A stretch of 37,984 nucleotides of DNA from SIG607 sp045648445 (GTDB lineage: Bacteria > Bacillota > Clostridia > Oscillospirales > Acutalibacteraceae). The position numbers and the translations under genes are program-made. Positions within the stretch are counted from its first letter, which is position 1. Every line of letters begins with the position of its first letter. Below, one piece after another: positions 7,525 through 16,190 of this stretch. The notes below the pieces were generated by a model. The model saw only the letters and a list, made by a program, of their open reading frames with translations. It did not search any database and was not told the origin of the DNA. Location: assembly GCA_045648445.1 (NCBI GenBank), contig JAZRNY010000013.1:1-37984 (forward strand), read 5' to 3'.

Positions 7525-7953
7525 ATGACTATTACCGAAAAAGCCGCTTATATTAAAGGTCTTGCTGAAGGTCTTGACCTTGATGCTTCCACCAAAGAAG
7601 GCAAAATTATTAATGCTATTATTGATTTGCTTTCTGATATCGCTGTTGATATTGAAGATACCGAAGATGCATGCGCAGAACTCGCAGAGCAAATTACTGC
7701 TGTTGATGAAGATCTGGCAGAACTTGAAGACTTCGTTTACGAAGAATACGAAGACGAAGAATGCGATTATGATTGCGACTGTTGTTCCGGTTGTGATGAC
7801 GATGAAGACGATGAACTTTATGAAGTTGAGTGTCCTAACTGTCACGATGTAATTTACGTTGACGATAAAATGCTTGAGGAAAAGGGAATTACTTGTCCTA
7901 ACTGCGGAACAAATCTTGAGTTTGATCTTGAAGAAGATAACGACGAAGAATAA
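7525..7953 (+). CDS. Acidic protein with Cys cluster and C-terminal zinc ribbon
   Basis: 142 residues. The N-terminal 65 residues form a predicted helical unit (EKAAYIKGLAEGLDLD...), like the N-domain of the clostridial CD1247 family. Then comes a very acidic Cys-rich stretch (about 70-98, with CDYDCDCC and CSGC) and a classic zinc ribbon with CPNCHDV and CPNCGTN pairs (about 108-134). It ends in another acidic tail. Function is unknown; such proteins are found after efp in many Clostridia. A GGAGATAATAA site precedes the ATG and a terminator follows, so it is the last gene of the efp transcript. Confidence 0.75.
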   Translation: MTITEKAAYIKGLAEGLDLDASTKEGKIINAIIDLLSDIAVDIEDTEDACAELAEQITAVDEDLAELEDFVYEEYEDEECDYDCDCCSGCDDDEDDELYEVECPNCHDVIYVDDKMLEEKGITCPNCGTNLEFDLEEDNDEE

Positions 7954-7960
7954 TTAACTA

Positions 7961-7990
7961 CAAAAGCATCCGTTTGGGTGCTTTTGTTTT
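7961..7990 (+). terminator. Terminator of the efp transcript
   Basis: CAAAAGCATCC (7961-7971) pairs with GGGTGCTTTTG (7976-7986), one G-T wobble, 4-base loop, followed by TTTT. The ispD ribosome site AGGAG begins immediately afterwards. Confidence 0.8.
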
Positions 7991-8001
7991 AGGAGTAGAA
8001 T

Positions 8002-8727
8002 ATGGCAGTAACAGAATTTAAAATTGAATACAGCGTGGCAAATGCTTTAAACGAAAATGCCGTGCCGGTAATTATAGTTGCTGCGGGTTCGTCCTCTCGA
8101 ATGGGTGGCATTAATAAAATGTTTACACTTCTTTCTGGCATTCCCGTTATTGCGCGAACTATGTTAAGTTTTGAAAAAAGCAATTACGTTAGTGAAATTG
8201 TAGTTGTAACAAAAGAAGAAAGTATCGCCGACGTTTTGCGCCTTAAAGACGAATATATGATTTCGAAACTAAATGTAGTTACAGTTGGGGGGGAAGACCG
8301 TCTTAGTTCGGTGCTTAACGGACTAGATGTGCTTGCTGATGACACCAAGGGCGTTATGATTCACGATGGTGCCCGTCCTCTTGTTAGCGAAATTCTTATT
8401 GAAAAAATGGCTAAGGCGAGTGTTCAGTATGATTGCGCAGTTTGCGGAGTACCTGTAAAGGATACTTTGAAAGAAACAGGCGATTTTGTTAAAACTCTTA
8501 ACAGAAGCAAATTGGTTGCTGTTCAAACTCCTCAATCTGTTAATTATTCAAAATACAAAGAATTGCTCAATTCTATACAAGATAAATCTTCTTTTACAGA
8601 TGACGCATCGGTTATGGAAAGCGCAGGTTTTAATACCGAAATAATCGAAGGGGAAGAAAGTAATATAAAAATCACTACTCCTTTTGATATAAAATTAGCT
8701 GAATTACTTTTAAAGGAGGAATTTTAA
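8002..8727 (+). CDS. ispD: 2-C-methyl-D-erythritol 4-phosphate cytidylyltransferase
   Basis: 241 residues, slightly long because of a 20-residue N-terminal lead before the catalytic domain. The CTP-binding signature IIVAAGSSSRMGG with the following Lys (INKMF) is at about 24-41, and the HDGARPLVS motif lies near 121-129. It catalyses the third step of the MEP isoprenoid pathway, joining CTP to methylerythritol phosphate. It overlaps ispF by one base (TAATG), the common ispDF pairing. An AGGAG site precedes the ATG. Confidence 0.95.
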   Translation: MAVTEFKIEYSVANALNENAVPVIIVAAGSSSRMGGINKMFTLLSGIPVIARTMLSFEKSNYVSEIVVVTKEESIADVLRLKDEYMISKLNVVTVGGEDRLSSVLNGLDVLADDTKGVMIHDGARPLVSEILIEKMAKASVQYDCAVCGVPVKDTLKETGDFVKTLNRSKLVAVQTPQSVNYSKYKELLNSIQDKSSFTDDASVMESAGFNTEIIEGEESNIKITTPFDIKLAELLLKEEF

Positions 8728-9194
8728 TGCGTATAGGTCACGGATACGACGTGCATCGTTTTGTAGATGATAGACCACTGTTTTTAGGCGGTGTAGAAAT
8801 TCCTTATGAAAAAGGATTGCTGGGTCATTCAGATGCAGACGTTTTACTTCACGCAATTTGTGATGCATTGCTTGGCGCAGCCGCGCTAGGCGATATAGGT
8901 AAACATTTTCCTGATTCTGATGAAAAGTATAAAGGTATCGACAGTAAATTACTTTTGGAAAAAGTTTTTGAAAAAATAAATGATATTGGTTTTAAAGTTG
9001 TCAATATTGATGCTACGGTTATTGCGCAAAAACCAAAAATTTCTCCTTATATTGAAAGTATGAGAACCATAGTTGCGGGAATTTTAAAAACCGATATTAA
9101 TAACGTTAATATAAAAGGCACTACCGAAGAAGGACTTGGCTTTACCGGCGAACTTAAAGGAATTGCCTGTCACTGTGTGTGCATTATTGAATAA
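8727..9194 (+). CDS. ispF: 2-C-methyl-D-erythritol 2,4-cyclodiphosphate synthase
   Basis: 155 residues, standard length. Metal ligands Asp8 and His10 lie in YDVHRF, the third His in HSDADVLLHA, and the family motif GDIGKHFPD follows; IKGTTEEGLGFTG is the C-terminal signature. It acts two steps after IspD. Translation is coupled to ispD through the shared TAATG, with an AAAGGAGGA ribosome site inside ispD. A weak AATATTTT/AAAATATT hairpin lies just after the stop. Confidence 0.97.
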   Translation: MRIGHGYDVHRFVDDRPLFLGGVEIPYEKGLLGHSDADVLLHAICDALLGAAALGDIGKHFPDSDEKYKGIDSKLLLEKVFEKINDIGFKVVNIDATVIAQKPKISPYIESMRTIVAGILKTDINNVNIKGTTEEGLGFTGELKGIACHCVCIIE

Positions 9195-9232
9195 TACAAA
9201 TATTTTGCTCATAAAATATTATGGGTGATTAA

Positions 9233-9547
9233 ATGAAAGTATACGTTTCCTTTTCTTATGGTTATGCACTTGCATTATGCTTTTTTTCTCTTATTTCTTT
9301 TTCGGTTCTTGCAGTAGTAAGCAACGCTGAAATTTACACGAAAATCGAAAGCGAAATTGATAGAGAAAACTATTTATCGGCTAAGGGATATAGTGTTAGC
9401 GAACCTTTTTCGGTAAAGGATATAGTGGTAAACGGTGAAAATTTCACGGAATACACTTATATAACAACTGATAAGAACATAATCCGTATGACCTTTGACG
9501 GAAACAATTTGGTTGGAGAACGATATGACCGATACAAGACTGGATAA
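9233..9547 (+). CDS. Small membrane-anchored hypothetical protein
   Basis: 104 residues. One hydrophobic helix at about 8-30 is followed by a mostly polar, probably extracytoplasmic domain with beta-rich character (about 45-104). I do not recognise the family. The ATG follows GGGTGATTAA, a fair ribosome site. The 3' end overlaps the next gene by 23 bases, which supports real, coupled translation. Confidence 0.6.
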   Translation: MKVYVSFSYGYALALCFFSLISFSVLAVVSNAEIYTKIESEIDRENYLSAKGYSVSEPFSVKDIVVNGENFTEYTYITTDKNIIRMTFDGNNLVGERYDRYKTG

Positions 9548-10226
9548 ATTTGTTTCGAATCAAACTTTACTTAGCAGAAATGATGCCAGAAAAGCGATTT
9601 TTACCGGAAGAGTAAAGGTTAATGATGAAACTGTAATAAAAATTGATTATAAAATTGATGCCGACATTGATAACGTAACTCTCGACGGGGAAAGCGTTGT
9701 TTTTGAAAAATATGTGTATCTTATTATGAATAAGCCTAAAGGGATTTTATCGGCTACTTCCGATAAAAAGGCTACTACAGCGGTAGATTTGTTGCCTGAT
9801 ATTTACAAAAAACGCAATATTTTCCCTGCAGGACGCCTTGATAAAGATTCAACGGGAATGTTATTGTTAACCGATGACGGTGAATTCGCGCATAAAATAA
9901 CCGGTCCGAAACATCATATTGAAAAATCATATATCGTAGAGGTTGACGGCGTGATTACCGATGAAGTAATTGAAGGTTTTAAAAACGGAGTTACCTTATA
10001 CGATGGTGAAGAGTGTGTTTCTGCAGTTTGTGAAAAAATAAATGAAACAACTGCAAGGGTTATTCTTACTGAAGGAAAATATCATCAAATTAAGCGTATG
10101 TTTGGTGTGTATGACCTTGGTGTAAATTCGCTTCATAGAGAACGAATAGGCGCTTTTGTCATGCCTGAGGATTTAAAGGAAGGACAGTTTATTAAAATTG
10201 ATCCGGTTTGGTTAACAAAAAATTAA
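9525..10226 (+). CDS. RsuA/RluB-family pseudouridine synthase
   Basis: 233 residues from the ATG at 9525, chosen because GGAGAA sits 4 bases upstream and an upstream TTG (9495) would add ten unlikely residues. An N-terminal S4 RNA-binding domain (TRLDKFVSNQTLLSRNDARK, about 3-60) precedes the synthase domain, with catalytic Asp in GRLDKDSTGMLLLT. The family makes pseudouridine in 16S rRNA (RsuA, position 516 in E. coli) or 23S rRNA (RluB/E/F); length and single S4 domain favour the RsuA type. Confidence 0.9.
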   Translation: MTDTRLDKFVSNQTLLSRNDARKAIFTGRVKVNDETVIKIDYKIDADIDNVTLDGESVVFEKYVYLIMNKPKGILSATSDKKATTAVDLLPDIYKKRNIFPAGRLDKDSTGMLLLTDDGEFAHKITGPKHHIEKSYIVEVDGVITDEVIEGFKNGVTLYDGEECVSAVCEKINETTARVILTEGKYHQIKRMFGVYDLGVNSLHRERIGAFVMPEDLKEGQFIKIDPVWLTKN

Positions 10227-10312
10227 AACAAACCATATTATTATGCAAATTTACTAAAATAGTTGGCTTAAGATTTTCTATTTTAACTATAGTAATTTAG
10301 GCTCGACTTTGA

Positions 10313-10318
10313 TATAAT
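10313..10318 (+). promoter_or_regulatory. -10 box upstream of the sugar ATPase gene
   Basis: TATAAT is consensus, but the -35 region has no good TTGACA at 16-18 bases. Taken with the isolated gene and its perfect AGGAGGT site (10349-10355), a promoter that depends on an activator is likely. Confidence 0.5.
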
Positions 10319-10361
10319 ATTTTAGTACAAAAATGTCATTCACTATTTAGGAGGTCTAAAA

Positions 10362-11504
10362 ATGGCAAGTTTATCACTTCGCAACGTTTATAAAAAGTAC
10401 CCCGGTGGTGTAGTAGCAGTATCTGACTTCAACCTTGAAATTAAGGATAAGGAATTTATCATTCTCGTTGGTCCTTCCGGTTGCGGTAAGTCTACAACAC
10501 TTCGTATGGTAGCAGGTCTTGAAGAAATTTCTGACGGTGAAGTTTATATCGGTGACCGTCTTGTTAACGACGTTGCTCCTAAGGATAGAGATATCGCAAT
10601 GGTTTTCCAGAACTACGCTCTTTATCCTCATATGTCTGTTTTCGATAATATGGCATTCGGACTTAAACTCCGTAAAACATCTAAAGATGAAATCCGTCGT
10701 CGTGTTGAAGAGGCTGCTCGTATCCTCGACATCGAACACCTTCTTGAAAGAAAGCCAAAGGCTCTTTCCGGTGGTCAGCGTCAGCGTGTTGCTTTGGGTC
10801 GTGCAATCGTTCGTGAACCTAAGGTATTCCTTCTTGACGAACCTCTTTCTAACCTTGATGCTAAACTCCGTGCACAAATGAGAACCGAGATTTCTAAACT
10901 CCATCAGAGACTTGGTACAACCTTTATCTACGTAACTCACGATCAGACCGAGGCTATGACCATGGGTACCAGAATTGTTGTTATGAAGAGTGGTCTTATC
11001 CAGCAGGTTGATACTCCTCAGAACCTTTATCTCTATCCTTGCAATCTTTTCGTTGCAGGCTTTATTGGTTCTCCTCAGATGAACTTCATTGAGTCTAAAC
11101 TTCTTAAAGAGGCTGACGGTTACTACGTAGAATTCGGTTCCGAAGATACTAAGACCCGTGCAGGTGTTAAATTTAAGATTAAATTACCTGAGTCTAAAAA
11201 CAAGGATAACTGCCTTGAAGCATACGTAGGTAAAGAAGTTATTATGGGTATTCGTCCTGAAAACGTTCATAACGAAGAAGATCTTCTCGCTGCTTATGCA
11301 GATGGCGTTGTTGAGGCTAAGGTTGAAGTTACCGAACTTATGGGTGCTGAAACTTATCTCTATATGGATTGCGAAACCAATGCAATCAATGCACGTGTTG
11401 CTCCTACCAATACTGCGCGTCCCGGCGATACCATCAAAATTGCTATCGAACCCGAAAAGATTCATCTCTTTGATAAGGATACCGAGAAGACAATCACTAA
11501 CTAA
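10362..11504 (+). CDS. Sugar ABC transporter ATPase, MsmK/UgpC/MsiK type
   Basis: 380 residues. Walker A GPSGCGKSTT (about 37-46), Q-loop FQNYALYPHM, signature LSGGQRQRVALGRA and Walker B VFLLDEPLSNLD are all intact, and a C-terminal TOBE/MalK-like regulatory region follows (about 240-375). It powers uptake of oligosaccharides, bound to permease pairs of the MalFG type. No permease or binding protein is adjacent, so it is probably a shared ATPase serving several importers, as known for MsiK and MsmK. Its codon use is visibly biased to frequent codons, indicating high expression. Confidence 0.93.
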   Translation: MASLSLRNVYKKYPGGVVAVSDFNLEIKDKEFIILVGPSGCGKSTTLRMVAGLEEISDGEVYIGDRLVNDVAPKDRDIAMVFQNYALYPHMSVFDNMAFGLKLRKTSKDEIRRRVEEAARILDIEHLLERKPKALSGGQRQRVALGRAIVREPKVFLLDEPLSNLDAKLRAQMRTEISKLHQRLGTTFIYVTHDQTEAMTMGTRIVVMKSGLIQQVDTPQNLYLYPCNLFVAGFIGSPQMNFIESKLLKEADGYYVEFGSEDTKTRAGVKFKIKLPESKNKDNCLEAYVGKEVIMGIRPENVHNEEDLLAAYADGVVEAKVEVTELMGAETYLYMDCETNAINARVAPTNTARPGDTIKIAIEPEKIHLFDKDTEKTITN

Positions 11505-11514
11505 TAATCACTTA

Positions 11515-11542
11515 AAATGCGGCTTTTTAGCCGCATTTTTTT
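11515..11542 (+). terminator. Terminator after the sugar ATPase gene
   Basis: AAATGCGGCT (11515-11524) pairs perfectly with AGCCGCATTT (11529-11538) over a TTTT loop, followed by more T. It ends the single-gene transcript. Confidence 0.92.
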
Positions 11543-11579
11543 GTTTGTAATAAATTTGTAACTTTTTTAGAAATTTTAC

Positions 11580-11608
11580 TTGAATTTTTGGTTATTTTTT
11601 AGTACAAT
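11580..11608 (+). promoter_or_regulatory. Promoter of the CdaR-like regulator
   Basis: TTGAAT (11580-11585), 17 bases, TACAAT (11603-11608). It may also serve ftsE-ftsX and the genes beyond, since no terminator is seen after the regulator. Confidence 0.7.
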
Positions 11609-11649
11609 GTATATGTAATTATATATTTACTTATAAGGGGATGCACAAT

Positions 11650-12732
11650 ATGTCAAATCGTTTGTTTCAGGGAGTAATTCATCAAATGAAGGATTCTATA
11701 GACAAGACCTTCGGTGTTATTGATGAGAATCGCACTATTATTGCTTGTAGTGAACTTGGAAGAATAGGTGAGGCAATAAATATACCTGCCGATCTTGCTT
11801 TTTCTGAAACTTCTGTGCAATCAATGGGTTATACTTTCAAAGCTGTAAATCCTTCTCAAAACAGCGATTACGTTGTATTTGTCGAGGGTGATGATCTTAT
11901 TTCCGAAAAATACTGTTCCGTAATTGCTGTCGCTTTTATGAACATTAAGTTCTATTATGACGAAAAATATGATAGAGGTAATTTTATTAAGAACATAATT
12001 CTTGATAATATTCTTCCCGGTGATATATATCTTAAGGCAAGGGAACTTTATTTTAATTCTGACGTTATGCGTACCGTTATTCTTATTCGTGTTAACGAAC
12101 CCGGTGACGTATCCGTTTATGATATTATTCAAAATCTTTTCCCCGATAAATCCAAGGACTTTGTTATTAATATAAACGAAACCGATATTGCGCTTGTTAA
12201 GGAAACTAAACCCGATATTGACTCAAAAGATATTGAGCAGCTTGCATCTACTATTGCTGATACTCTTACCGGTGAGTTTTATGCACATGCAACAATCGGT
12301 GTTGGTACTACCGTTGATAATCTTAAAGACCTTGCTAAGTCCTTTAAAGACGCTCAGGTTGCGCTTGAAGTTGGTAAAGTATTTGATACCGATAAGACTA
12401 TTGTGTGTTATAACAGTCTTGGAATTGCGCGTCTTATTTATCAACTTCCTACAACCCTTTGCGAATCTTTCTTAAAGGAAGTGTTTAAGCGCGGCTCTAT
12501 TGAAAGTCTTGATCAGGAAACTCTTTTCACTATTCAAAAATTCTTTGAAAATAATCTTAACGTTTCCGAAACCTCACGTAAACTTTTTGTGCATCGTAAT
12601 ACACTTGTTTACCGTCTTGAAAAAATCAAGAAGATTACAGGTCTTGACCTTAGAGAATTTGACCATGCAATTATCTTTAAGATTGCTCTTATGGTAAATA
12701 AATATCTAAAATCCAATCCCATTAAATATTAA
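11650..12732 (+). CDS. CdaR/PucR-type transcriptional regulator
   Basis: 360 residues from the ATG at 11650, nine bases after AAGGGG; an ATG at 11641 touches that site and is less likely. The N-terminal half is a putative sensor domain, the middle (about 170-260) resembles the GGDEF-like domain of CdaR proteins, and the C-terminus holds the PucR helix-turn-helix (NVSETSRKLFVHRNTLVYRL, about 310-330). Relatives respond to sugar diacids or purines. The ligand is unknown. It stands between the orphan sugar ATPase and ftsE, so it could regulate the ATPase gene or itself. Confidence 0.8.
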   Translation: MSNRLFQGVIHQMKDSIDKTFGVIDENRTIIACSELGRIGEAINIPADLAFSETSVQSMGYTFKAVNPSQNSDYVVFVEGDDLISEKYCSVIAVAFMNIKFYYDEKYDRGNFIKNIILDNILPGDIYLKARELYFNSDVMRTVILIRVNEPGDVSVYDIIQNLFPDKSKDFVININETDIALVKETKPDIDSKDIEQLASTIADTLTGEFYAHATIGVGTTVDNLKDLAKSFKDAQVALEVGKVFDTDKTIVCYNSLGIARLIYQLPTTLCESFLKEVFKRGSIESLDQETLFTIQKFFENNLNVSETSRKLFVHRNTLVYRLEKIKKITGLDLREFDHAIIFKIALMVNKYLKSNPIKY

Positions 12733-12755
12733 TTATTTGAAAGAGTGAATTTTAA

Positions 12756-13484
12756 ATGGATCAAACACAGGAAATAGTTGCAGTTTCTGCCAAACCTGTT
12801 ATTGAGTTTAAGGGTGTTTCAAAGGTTTACAATAGTGGCACCCATGCTTTAAATGACGTAAATATTACCATAAATGAAGGCGAATTCGTTTTTATTGTTG
12901 GTGCATCTGGTGCCGGTAAAAGTACCTTTATGAAACTTATTATGCGTGAAGAAAAGCCTAATACGGGCAGTATAGTTGTAAACGGCTACAATCTTCCGAA
13001 AATGAAGCATAAAAAAGTTCCTTTCTTTAGAAGAACGATGGGTATTGTGTTTCAGGATTTCCGCTTAATCCCCAATATGTCCGTTTATGATAACGTTGCA
13101 TTTGCTATGCACGTAATCGGTGCTGAAACAAAAAATATTCGTCTGCAGGTTACAAAGGCATTATCTCTTGTAGGACTTGGTGAAAAAGCCCGTTCCATGC
13201 CTAACCAACTTTCCGGCGGTGAACAACAGCGTGTAGGACTTGCTCGTGCTCTCGTTAACAATCCGAGTCTTATTATTGCGGACGAGCCTACAGGTAACGT
13301 TGACCCTGTAATGTCTTATGAAATAGTTTCTCTTTTAACCGAAATTAATAAAAGAGGTACTACCGTACTTATGGTTACGCACGACCACGACCTTGTTCGC
13401 GATTTTAAACATAGAGTTATAATGCTTGATAAGGGTAAAATTGTTGCAGATAACGCAGGGGGTAAGATAAATGAAAATCAGTAG
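12756..13484 (+). CDS. ftsE: Cell division ATP-binding protein FtsE
   Basis: 242 residues. Walker A is VGASGAGKST, the signature LSGGEQQRVGLARA and Walker B IIADEPTGNVDP. About 15 residues precede the usual start, with a plausible GAGTGAATTTTAA ribosome region before the ATG. FtsE drives the FtsX membrane partner, which activates murein hydrolases. It overlaps ftsX by 14 bases and the hydrolase gene follows, the classic FtsEX-PcsB/EnvC arrangement. Confidence 0.96.
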   Translation: MDQTQEIVAVSAKPVIEFKGVSKVYNSGTHALNDVNITINEGEFVFIVGASGAGKSTFMKLIMREEKPNTGSIVVNGYNLPKMKHKKVPFFRRTMGIVFQDFRLIPNMSVYDNVAFAMHVIGAETKNIRLQVTKALSLVGLGEKARSMPNQLSGGEQQRVGLARALVNNPSLIIADEPTGNVDPVMSYEIVSLLTEINKRGTTVLMVTHDHDLVRDFKHRVIMLDKGKIVADNAGGKINENQ

Positions 13485-14478
13485 TGTCAAGTATCTTACC
13501 AAAGAGGGTCTTAAAAGCGTATGGACAAACCGCCTTATGTCTCTTTCTTCCATAGGCGTACTTGTTGCTTGTATGGTTCTTATAGGACTTGCTCTTCTTT
13601 TGTCACTTAACGTTAACAAAATGATTGGTGACCTTGAAAATCAAAATGTAGTTCTGGTTTTCTTTGATGATTATAATGCGGCGCTGTATTCTGATGATAG
13701 AAAGGCGCCTTATGGTGCTGATGTAGATGAAAACGGAATTTGTGACGAAATGTACACCGTCCATAACAAACAAGAAGCAGAAGAAGTTTGTAAACTTATA
13801 GAAAAAATTGATAATATCGAAAGTGTTGAATTCGTATCTAAAGAACAGGCGCTTGAAATGACTAAAAATGTGCTTCCCGAAAAGGATGTTGATTATTTTT
13901 CAATATTAGAGGAAGACGGAGAAAATCCAATGTCTGACGGCGCTAAGGTGACTATGACTGACCTTGGCAAGTTCAATGAAACTATTAAGGCAATTACTAA
14001 CGTTAAGGGCGTTGATTCTATTCAGTCGCAAAACGGTCTTGCTGAAAAAATAACTACTATTAAAAACGGACTTTTCATTGCCGGTATTGCAATAATCTCA
14101 ATTCTTTTGGTAATTGCTTTGGTTATCGTTTCAAATACTATTCGCGTTACTATGTATAACAGAAAACTTGAAATAAGCATTATGAAAGCAGTTGGCGCAA
14201 CCGATAGTTTCGTTAGAATTCCTTTCGTAGTTGAAGGTGTTACTATAGGTCTTATTTCCGCTGTGCTTTCTTTAGGCATTTTATATAGTTGCTATAGAGT
14301 TGCAATCGAGGCTATTTTATCAGCTGTTGGTGAAGTGAAACTTATTCCTTTCTCCTCACAGGCTTTATTGCTTTTAGGTGTTTTTGCTGCTATAGGTTTT
14401 GTGGCAGGTACTTTCGGTAGTATAATTATGATAAGTAAATACTTAAAACGTGAAGGCAGCGAATTTGCCGCAATATAA
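13471..14478 (+). CDS. ftsX: Cell division protein FtsX
   Basis: 335 residues. A first membrane helix at about 22-48, an extracellular domain (about 50-190) and three more helices near 194-222, 245-275 and 295-322 match FtsX, including the FtsX-permease region with YNRKLEISIMKAVGAT. The extracellular domain has a longer acidic insert (about 58-100) than most relatives, which may set its contact to the coiled-coil hydrolase encoded next. The start overlaps ftsE, with AGGGGGTAAGATAA as ribosome site. Confidence 0.95.
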   Translation: MKISSVKYLTKEGLKSVWTNRLMSLSSIGVLVACMVLIGLALLLSLNVNKMIGDLENQNVVLVFFDDYNAALYSDDRKAPYGADVDENGICDEMYTVHNKQEAEEVCKLIEKIDNIESVEFVSKEQALEMTKNVLPEKDVDYFSILEEDGENPMSDGAKVTMTDLGKFNETIKAITNVKGVDSIQSQNGLAEKITTIKNGLFIAGIAIISILLVIALVIVSNTIRVTMYNRKLEISIMKAVGATDSFVRIPFVVEGVTIGLISAVLSLGILYSCYRVAIEAILSAVGEVKLIPFSSQALLLLGVFAAIGFVAGTFGSIIMISKYLKREGSEFAAI

Positions 14479-14496
14479 ATTACTAAAGGTGAATTT

Positions 14497-15681
14497 ATGA
14501 CTAAAAAAATTATAATTAAAATAATTGCAACGTTATTTTGTTTTGTTTTAATCTTTTCGGTAGTTGCTGCATCTACTCCCGTAATGGCTGCAAAAACACT
14601 TCAAGATTATAAAAACGATCAAGCTGCTGCTAAAAAAGAATTAGATAGATTAAAGGCTGAAAAAGCCGATAAACAAAAAATCAAAAACGCGCTTGATAAG
14701 CAAATTTCGGCTACGCAAACACTTATTGACGAGTGTATGGATAAACTTAACGGTTATAACGCCGAAATCCAAAAAAAGCAAAATGAGATAGATAAACTTG
14801 CTGATGATATGGCTGATGATAAGGCGCTCTTTAAAAAGAGGGTCAGAGCCATTTATATGAGTGGTACAAACAGTAATTTGCAAATTCTTCTCGGCGCTGA
14901 AGACTTTTCTGAGTATCTTGTGCTTTCTGAAATGACTAAATCAGTTTCGGCAAAGGATAGCCGTTTGATTGGTAAAATAGTTGACGCTATTGATAAAATT
15001 GAGGTTGAAAAGGCTGAAATTCAAAAGATTGCCGATGAACAAGATGAAATTAAAGCAGAACTTGATTCTCAAAAGAAAAATCTTAAATCACAAGAAGCAG
15101 AAGTTAACGCTATATTAAAGGATATAAATTCTGATATTAATCAAGCACAAAAAGATTACGATAAAGCCGGCGCCGAAATTGATAAATTGACTGCACCTCA
15201 GGCTGGTAACAGTAATATTACTGCTAATCCTACAATGTTCTTGTGGCCGGTACCCGGTTATTATAGAATTTCTGCTGGTTGGCAAAGTAACGACAGCGTT
15301 CATAAGGGTACCCATAAAGGTATTGATATTTCAACCGGCGGACGTTCTGTTGATATAGTTGCGTGTGACGATGGATATGTCTATATCGTTAAAAATTCAT
15401 GTACCCATAATTACGGTAAGAGTTATTCTTGCGGTTGCGGTGGTGGATATGGTAACTACGTTGCAATTGACCATGGTAAAGCAAGTGACGGTAAATCATA
15501 TAAAACCCTTTATGCTCATATGAAAAAGGCTGTTGTAAAAAATGGTCAATACGTTAAACGCGGACAGGTAATAGGTTACGTTGGTACTACGGGCTGGTCA
15601 ACAGGTTATCATCTGCATCTTGAAACTATAGTTAACGGAACTAAAGTTAACCCTAAAAAATTCCAGTATCAAAGACAGTGA
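14497..15681 (+). CDS. EnvC/PcsB-like murein hydrolase with M23 domain
   Basis: 394 residues. Signal peptide 1-31 (VMA-AK cleavage likely), long coiled coil in two parts (about 35-115 and 165-232), then an M23/LytM domain (about 248-390). All zinc ligands are present: His273 and Asp277 in HKGID, His341 in YAHM, and His372/His374 in HLHLE, so unlike E. coli EnvC it should be an active endopeptidase. An unusual Cys-rich loop (302-314, CTHNYGKSYSCGC) interrupts the M23 fold. The gene directly follows ftsX, so it is the probable hydrolase driven by FtsEX at the septum. Confidence 0.9.
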   Translation: MTKKIIIKIIATLFCFVLIFSVVAASTPVMAAKTLQDYKNDQAAAKKELDRLKAEKADKQKIKNALDKQISATQTLIDECMDKLNGYNAEIQKKQNEIDKLADDMADDKALFKKRVRAIYMSGTNSNLQILLGAEDFSEYLVLSEMTKSVSAKDSRLIGKIVDAIDKIEVEKAEIQKIADEQDEIKAELDSQKKNLKSQEAEVNAILKDINSDINQAQKDYDKAGAEIDKLTAPQAGNSNITANPTMFLWPVPGYYRISAGWQSNDSVHKGTHKGIDISTGGRSVDIVACDDGYVYIVKNSCTHNYGKSYSCGCGGGYGNYVAIDHGKASDGKSYKTLYAHMKKAVVKNGQYVKRGQVIGYVGTTGWSTGYHLHLETIVNGTKVNPKKFQYQRQ

Positions 15682-16190
15682 TAAATAATAATTTTAAGCA
15701 CTCGGGACTAAAAATAATGTTCCGAGTGTTATTCGCTATACTGACCTTGACTGTAATGGCTTATATTTTTTCTTTTTCCGGTCAAACGGCAGAGGTATCG
15801 AGCCAAACAAGTGCGGGTTTAATAGAAAAGGTTGCAGAAACCTTTGTGCCTTCGTATAAAGAGTTGTCCGAAGTTGCTAAAAAGGAATACGTTTCTTCCT
15901 TGCAAGGTATAGTAAGGAAGTTGGCGCATTTTAGTATTTTTGCGGCTCTCGGTGTGTGTAGCGCAGGTTTTACAGCAACTTTTAAGGGTAAATTTTTTAT
16001 AAAACTTATTTTGACTCAAATCTTCTGCAGTCTTTACGCTTTAAGTGATGAATATCATCAAACCTTTTCAAAAGGCAGAAGTTTTCAGTTTTCTGATATT
16101 TTTATGGACAGTCTTGGAGCTTTTTGCGGAATTGTTTTCGTGTTGTTGATAGCTTTGATTTGTGTTAAAAAGAAAGGGTGTAAAATGTGA
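15678..16190 (+). CDS. VanZ-family membrane protein
   Basis: 170 residues with four hydrophobic segments (about 10-30, 75-95, 104-122, 145-165). Motifs YIFSFSGQTA, LAHFSIFAALG and SDEYHQTFSKGRSFQFSDI are the VanZ-like signature. VanZ proteins affect teicoplanin resistance or are cell-envelope proteins of unknown activity. It starts at GTG, overlapping the hydrolase stop in GTGA, so translation is coupled. Confidence 0.85.
   Translation: MINNNFKHSGLKIMFRVLFAILTLTVMAYIFSFSGQTAEVSSQTSAGLIEKVAETFVPSYKELSEVAKKEYVSSLQGIVRKLAHFSIFAALGVCSAGFTATFKGKFFIKLILTQIFCSLYALSDEYHQTFSKGRSFQFSDIFMDSLGAFCGIVFVLLIALICVKKKGCKM

Noticed and set aside
9495..9524. Upstream TTG start for the pseudouridine synthase
   Set aside because: It has no ribosome site and adds residues before the conserved S4 domain; the ATG at 9525 has GGAGAA at fair spacing.
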